Assembly (NCBI GenBank): GCA_900768005.1
Contig: CAAGBE010000102.1
Location: forward strand, 1 to 8,493
Reading direction: 5' to 3'
Source of the DNA: Clostridia bacterium
GTDB lineage: Bacteria > Bacillota > Clostridia > UMGS1883
DNA length: 8,493 nt
A model generated the notes under the pieces. That model saw nothing but the letters and a program-made list of their open reading frames with translations, ran no database searches and was not told the origin of the DNA. The translations under genes and the position numbers were made by a program. Below, one piece after another: positions 6,978-8,493 of the stretch; the first letter of the stretch is position 1, and each line of letters begins with the position of its first letter.

Positions 6978-7004
6978 GCATTTTTGCGTGAAAAACGGCG
7001 TAAA
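6966..7004. repeat. Three TTYACGC direct repeats at the pgk promoter
   Basis: On the plus strand the motif GCGTRAA occurs at 6966-6972, 6986-6992 and 6998-7004, which is TTYACGC on the transcribed strand. The first copy lies in the spacer of the pgk promoter and touches the -35 box; the others lie just upstream. They could be operator sites for a regulator of glycolysis, but in AT-rich DNA three short copies could be chance. Confidence 0.3.
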
Positions 7005-7040
7005 ATCAGTATTTTTTATCGTTTCACCTTTTGCAGACAA

Positions 7041-7074
7041 AATAATGGCAAACACCGCAGTGTTTGCCATTATT
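7041..7074 (-). terminator. Terminator of the PepSY lipoprotein gene
   Basis: AATAATGGCAAACAC (7041-7055) and GTGTTTGCCATTATT (7060-7074) form a perfect 15-pair stem around a four-base loop, starting one base after the lipoprotein stop codon. On the minus strand TTATTTTG covers the end of the stem and what follows, as in an intrinsic terminator. It separates the lipoprotein gene from the pgk promoter. Confidence 0.85.
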
Positions 7075-7075
7075 C

Positions 7076-7615
7076 TTAATCAAAAACCGATTCTGATTCC
7101 CATGTTATAATTTCGCCTGTTTTGGCATCAATTTCAAATTCGTATTCCGTATTGTTATATATGATTTTTCCGTCATATTCTTCTCTGCCGTCGTCAAACT
7201 CTTTCTTAAACTCACGGATGTTTTCCCCTGTTGCACCGGGTACTTTTGCAAGGGCGATTTCCCTTGCCTTATCCTCGGTTATTTCTGTAACTTCAGCAGC
7301 TGCAGACTGTTCCCCGCCGTTTTGTGCAGGGGTAGCACTTTCCGCATCTGAATCATATGAGAGAATCTCTCCCGTATTTGCATCAATCTCGTAGTCGTAC
7401 TCTTTTTTATCTTTCGAGTAAAACTCTACTTCATAAACAGCTTTTCCGTTTTCACTGTCCCTTTCTGCTCTAAGGAAAGTTGCATCCTCTTTCAGTACAC
7501 CTGCGTGATTTAGTGCAATTTCCTTTGCTTTGTCGGCTGATATTTTTGTTTCAGACGAGCCGCAAGCGGTAAGAAGCAATGTTAATACGACAATTAATAC
7601 ACTCATTTTTTTCAT
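7076..7615 (-). CDS. Lipoprotein with two PepSY repeats
   Basis: A 179-residue exported lipoprotein. It starts MKKMSVLIVVLTLLLTACGSS, a short hydrophobic signal with lipobox LTAC, so Cys18 would be lipidated and the protein anchored on the outer face of the membrane. The mature part holds two similar PepSY units. The first runs from about 25 to 92 (ADKAKEIALNHAG to YEIDANTGEILSYDSD) and the second from about 112 to 177 (EDKAREIALAKVPG to FEIDAKTGEIITWESE), joined by an Ala/Gln/Glu-rich linker near 93-110. PepSY domains are often linked to protease inhibition or cell-envelope roles, but the exact function here cannot be told. AGGAG lies 9 bases before the ATG. A promoter-like sequence precedes the gene and a strong terminator follows it, so it is probably transcribed alone. 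Confidence 0.9.
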   Translation of the reverse strand: MKKMSVLIVVLTLLLTACGSSETKISADKAKEIALNHAGVLKEDATFLRAERDSENGKAVYEVEFYSKDKKEYDYEIDANTGEILSYDSDAESATPAQNGGEQSAAAEVTEITEDKAREIALAKVPGATGENIREFKKEFDDGREEYDGKIIYNNTEYEFEIDAKTGEIITWESESVFD

Positions 7616-7637
7616 AAAATCACACTCCTGTTAAAAA

Positions 7638-7667
7638 ATTATATGTGTATTTTTCCTTTTTATGCAA
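7638..7667 (-). promoter_or_regulatory. Putative promoter of the PepSY lipoprotein gene
   Basis: TTGCAT (7662-7667) and a perfect TATAAT (7638-7643) are 18 bases apart on the minus strand. The -35 box overlaps the T-run of the terminator of the preceding EF-G-like gene. Transcription would begin near 7631, giving a very short leader with AGGAG almost at its 5' end. The -35 hexamer is the same as at the pgk promoter. Confidence 0.5.
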
Positions 7668-7695
7668 AAAGCGGTGCCGAAAATTCAGCACCGCT
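7666..7695 (-). terminator. Terminator of the EF-G-like gene
   Basis: On the minus strand AGCGGTGC (7688-7695) and GCACCGCT (7670-7677) form a perfect eight-pair stem with a ten-base loop, followed by TTTTTGC. The T-run begins at the last stem base. It lies 6 bases after the stop codon of the EF-G-like gene. Confidence 0.85.
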
Positions 7696-7701
7696 CCTTT
7701 T

Positions 7702-8493
7702 TCACGCCTTTGCGCTTTCGATTACTTTCTGTGCAATGTTTTCGGGAACTTCTTCATATCTTTCAAACTGGAAGATGAAGCTTCCCCTTGCACGGGTCAT
7801 ACTGCGGAGGTCTGTTGCATACTTAACCATTTCGGACTCGGGAACTTCCGCAATAACCTCACCGATGCCGTCACCAATAGGATTCATACCGAGGATTCTG
7901 CCGCGGCGCTTGTTGATATCACCTATAATATCACCCATAAGGTCCTCAGGCATATGAACTTCAAGATGGCCGATAGGTTCAAGAAGCACGGGGCTTGCCT
8001 GAGAAAGACCGTCCTTGTATGCTATGCCTGCGGCAACCTTGAATGCCATTTCGGAGGAGTCAACGGGATGGTATGAGCCGTCAACCAACACAGCCTTAAG
8101 ACCTACAACGGGGTAGCCTGCAAGAACACCCTTAACAATGGATTCCTGAAGTCCCTTTTCAACTGCGGGGAAGTAGTTCTTGGGAACTGCACCGCCGACA
8201 ATCTTCTCCTCGAAAATAAGATCGTTACCGTCGTGATGGCTGAATTCAATCCATACATCACCGAACTGACCGTGACCGCCTGACTGCTTCTTGTGTCTGC
8301 CCTGAACCTTGACACTCTTGCGGATAGTTTCACGGTATGCAATCTTAGGAGCCTGCAGAGTAACAGCTACTCCAAATTTTGCCTTGAGTTTGCTTGTAAT
8401 AACATCAAGATGAAGCTCACCCGTTCCTGCAATTGTCATTTCCTTGGTTTCTACGTTGTTGTCAATTTCAAAAGTGGGGTCTTCCTCATGAAG
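7702..8493 (-). CDS. Elongation factor G-like GTPase, C-terminal part only
   Basis: The frame is open to the right edge, so only the last 264 codons including the stop are visible (263 residues, beginning LHEEDPTFEIDNNVETKE). It holds the end of domain III (GTGELHLDV), domain IV (IAYRETIRKSVKVQGRHKKQ, SGGHGQFGDVWIEF, GVLAGYPVVGLKAVLVDGSY, DSSEMAFKVAAG) and domain V (PVLLEPIGHLEV, DIIGDINKRRGRILGM, ATDLRSMTRARGSF). The HKKQSGGHGQFGDV and RRGRILGM forms, with FQFERYEEVPENIAQKVI at the end, look more like the EF-G-2/EF-G-like paralogues (such as Thermus EF-G-2) than the main translocase, which usually has RQSGGRGQYGHV and RRGRIEGM. The GTPase domain is outside the window. The gene ends at its own terminator and shows no rpsL/rpsG/tuf neighbours on this side. 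EF-G superfamily membership is secure; the paralogue type is inference. Confidence 0.92.
   Translation of the reverse strand, partial: LHEEDPTFEIDNNVETKEMTIAGTGELHLDVITSKLKAKFGVAVTLQAPKIAYRETIRKSVKVQGRHKKQSGGHGQFGDVWIEFSHHDGNDLIFEEKIVGGAVPKNYFPAVEKGLQESIVKGVLAGYPVVGLKAVLVDGSYHPVDSSEMAFKVAAGIAYKDGLSQASPVLLEPIGHLEVHMPEDLMGDIIGDINKRRGRILGMNPIGDGIGEVIAEVPESEMVKYATDLRSMTRARGSFIFQFERYEEVPENIAQKVIESAKA

Overview
The window looks like ordinary chromosomal housekeeping DNA from a low-to-moderate GC Gram-positive anaerobe, most likely class Clostridia (Ruminococcaceae/Oscillospiraceae-like). This rests on AGGAGG-type ribosome sites, the clostridial flavour of the proteins (for example the CGTAS form of glutamate racemase), a co-factor-independent phosphoglycerate mutase, and a ywiB-argS neighbour pair also known from Bacillus. 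The taxonomic placement is inference, since no search could be run. Every supported gene lies on the minus strand, so transcription runs from high to low coordinates.

In transcription order: (1) The 3' part of an elongation factor G-like GTPase (8493-7702) enters from the right edge and ends at a terminator hairpin (7666-7695). (2) A small lipoprotein with two PepSY repeats (7615-7076) has its own promoter-like sequence (7638-7667) and a strong terminator hairpin (7041-7074), so it is probably monocistronic. (3) A clear extended -10 promoter (6950-6977) starts a long gene series: pgk, tpiA, gpmI, murI, a ywiB-like DUF1934 gene, argS, and the start of a secreted protein that leaves the window on the left.

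Within that series pgk and tpiA are closely spaced. A 158-base gap before gpmI holds several hairpins, one followed by five T and therefore terminator-like. From gpmI onward the genes are 20-30 bases apart or overlap (murI/ywiB share one base in TAATG), consistent with one transcript. Three of the genes cover consecutive or linked steps of lower glycolysis: triose-phosphate isomerase, phosphoglycerate kinase and phosphoglycerate mutase. The next genes supply D-glutamate for peptidoglycan (murI) and arginyl-tRNA (argS). gapA and eno, often found with this set in Firmicutes, are absent here.

I found no mobile element, CRISPR array, tRNA, rRNA or defence gene. The long plus-strand open frames are antisense shadows of the real genes. 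The points most worth a second look are the structured tpiA-gpmI spacer, the Asn-to-Gly change beside the first catalytic cysteine of MurI, the EF-G paralogue type, and the repeated TTYACGC motif at the pgk promoter.
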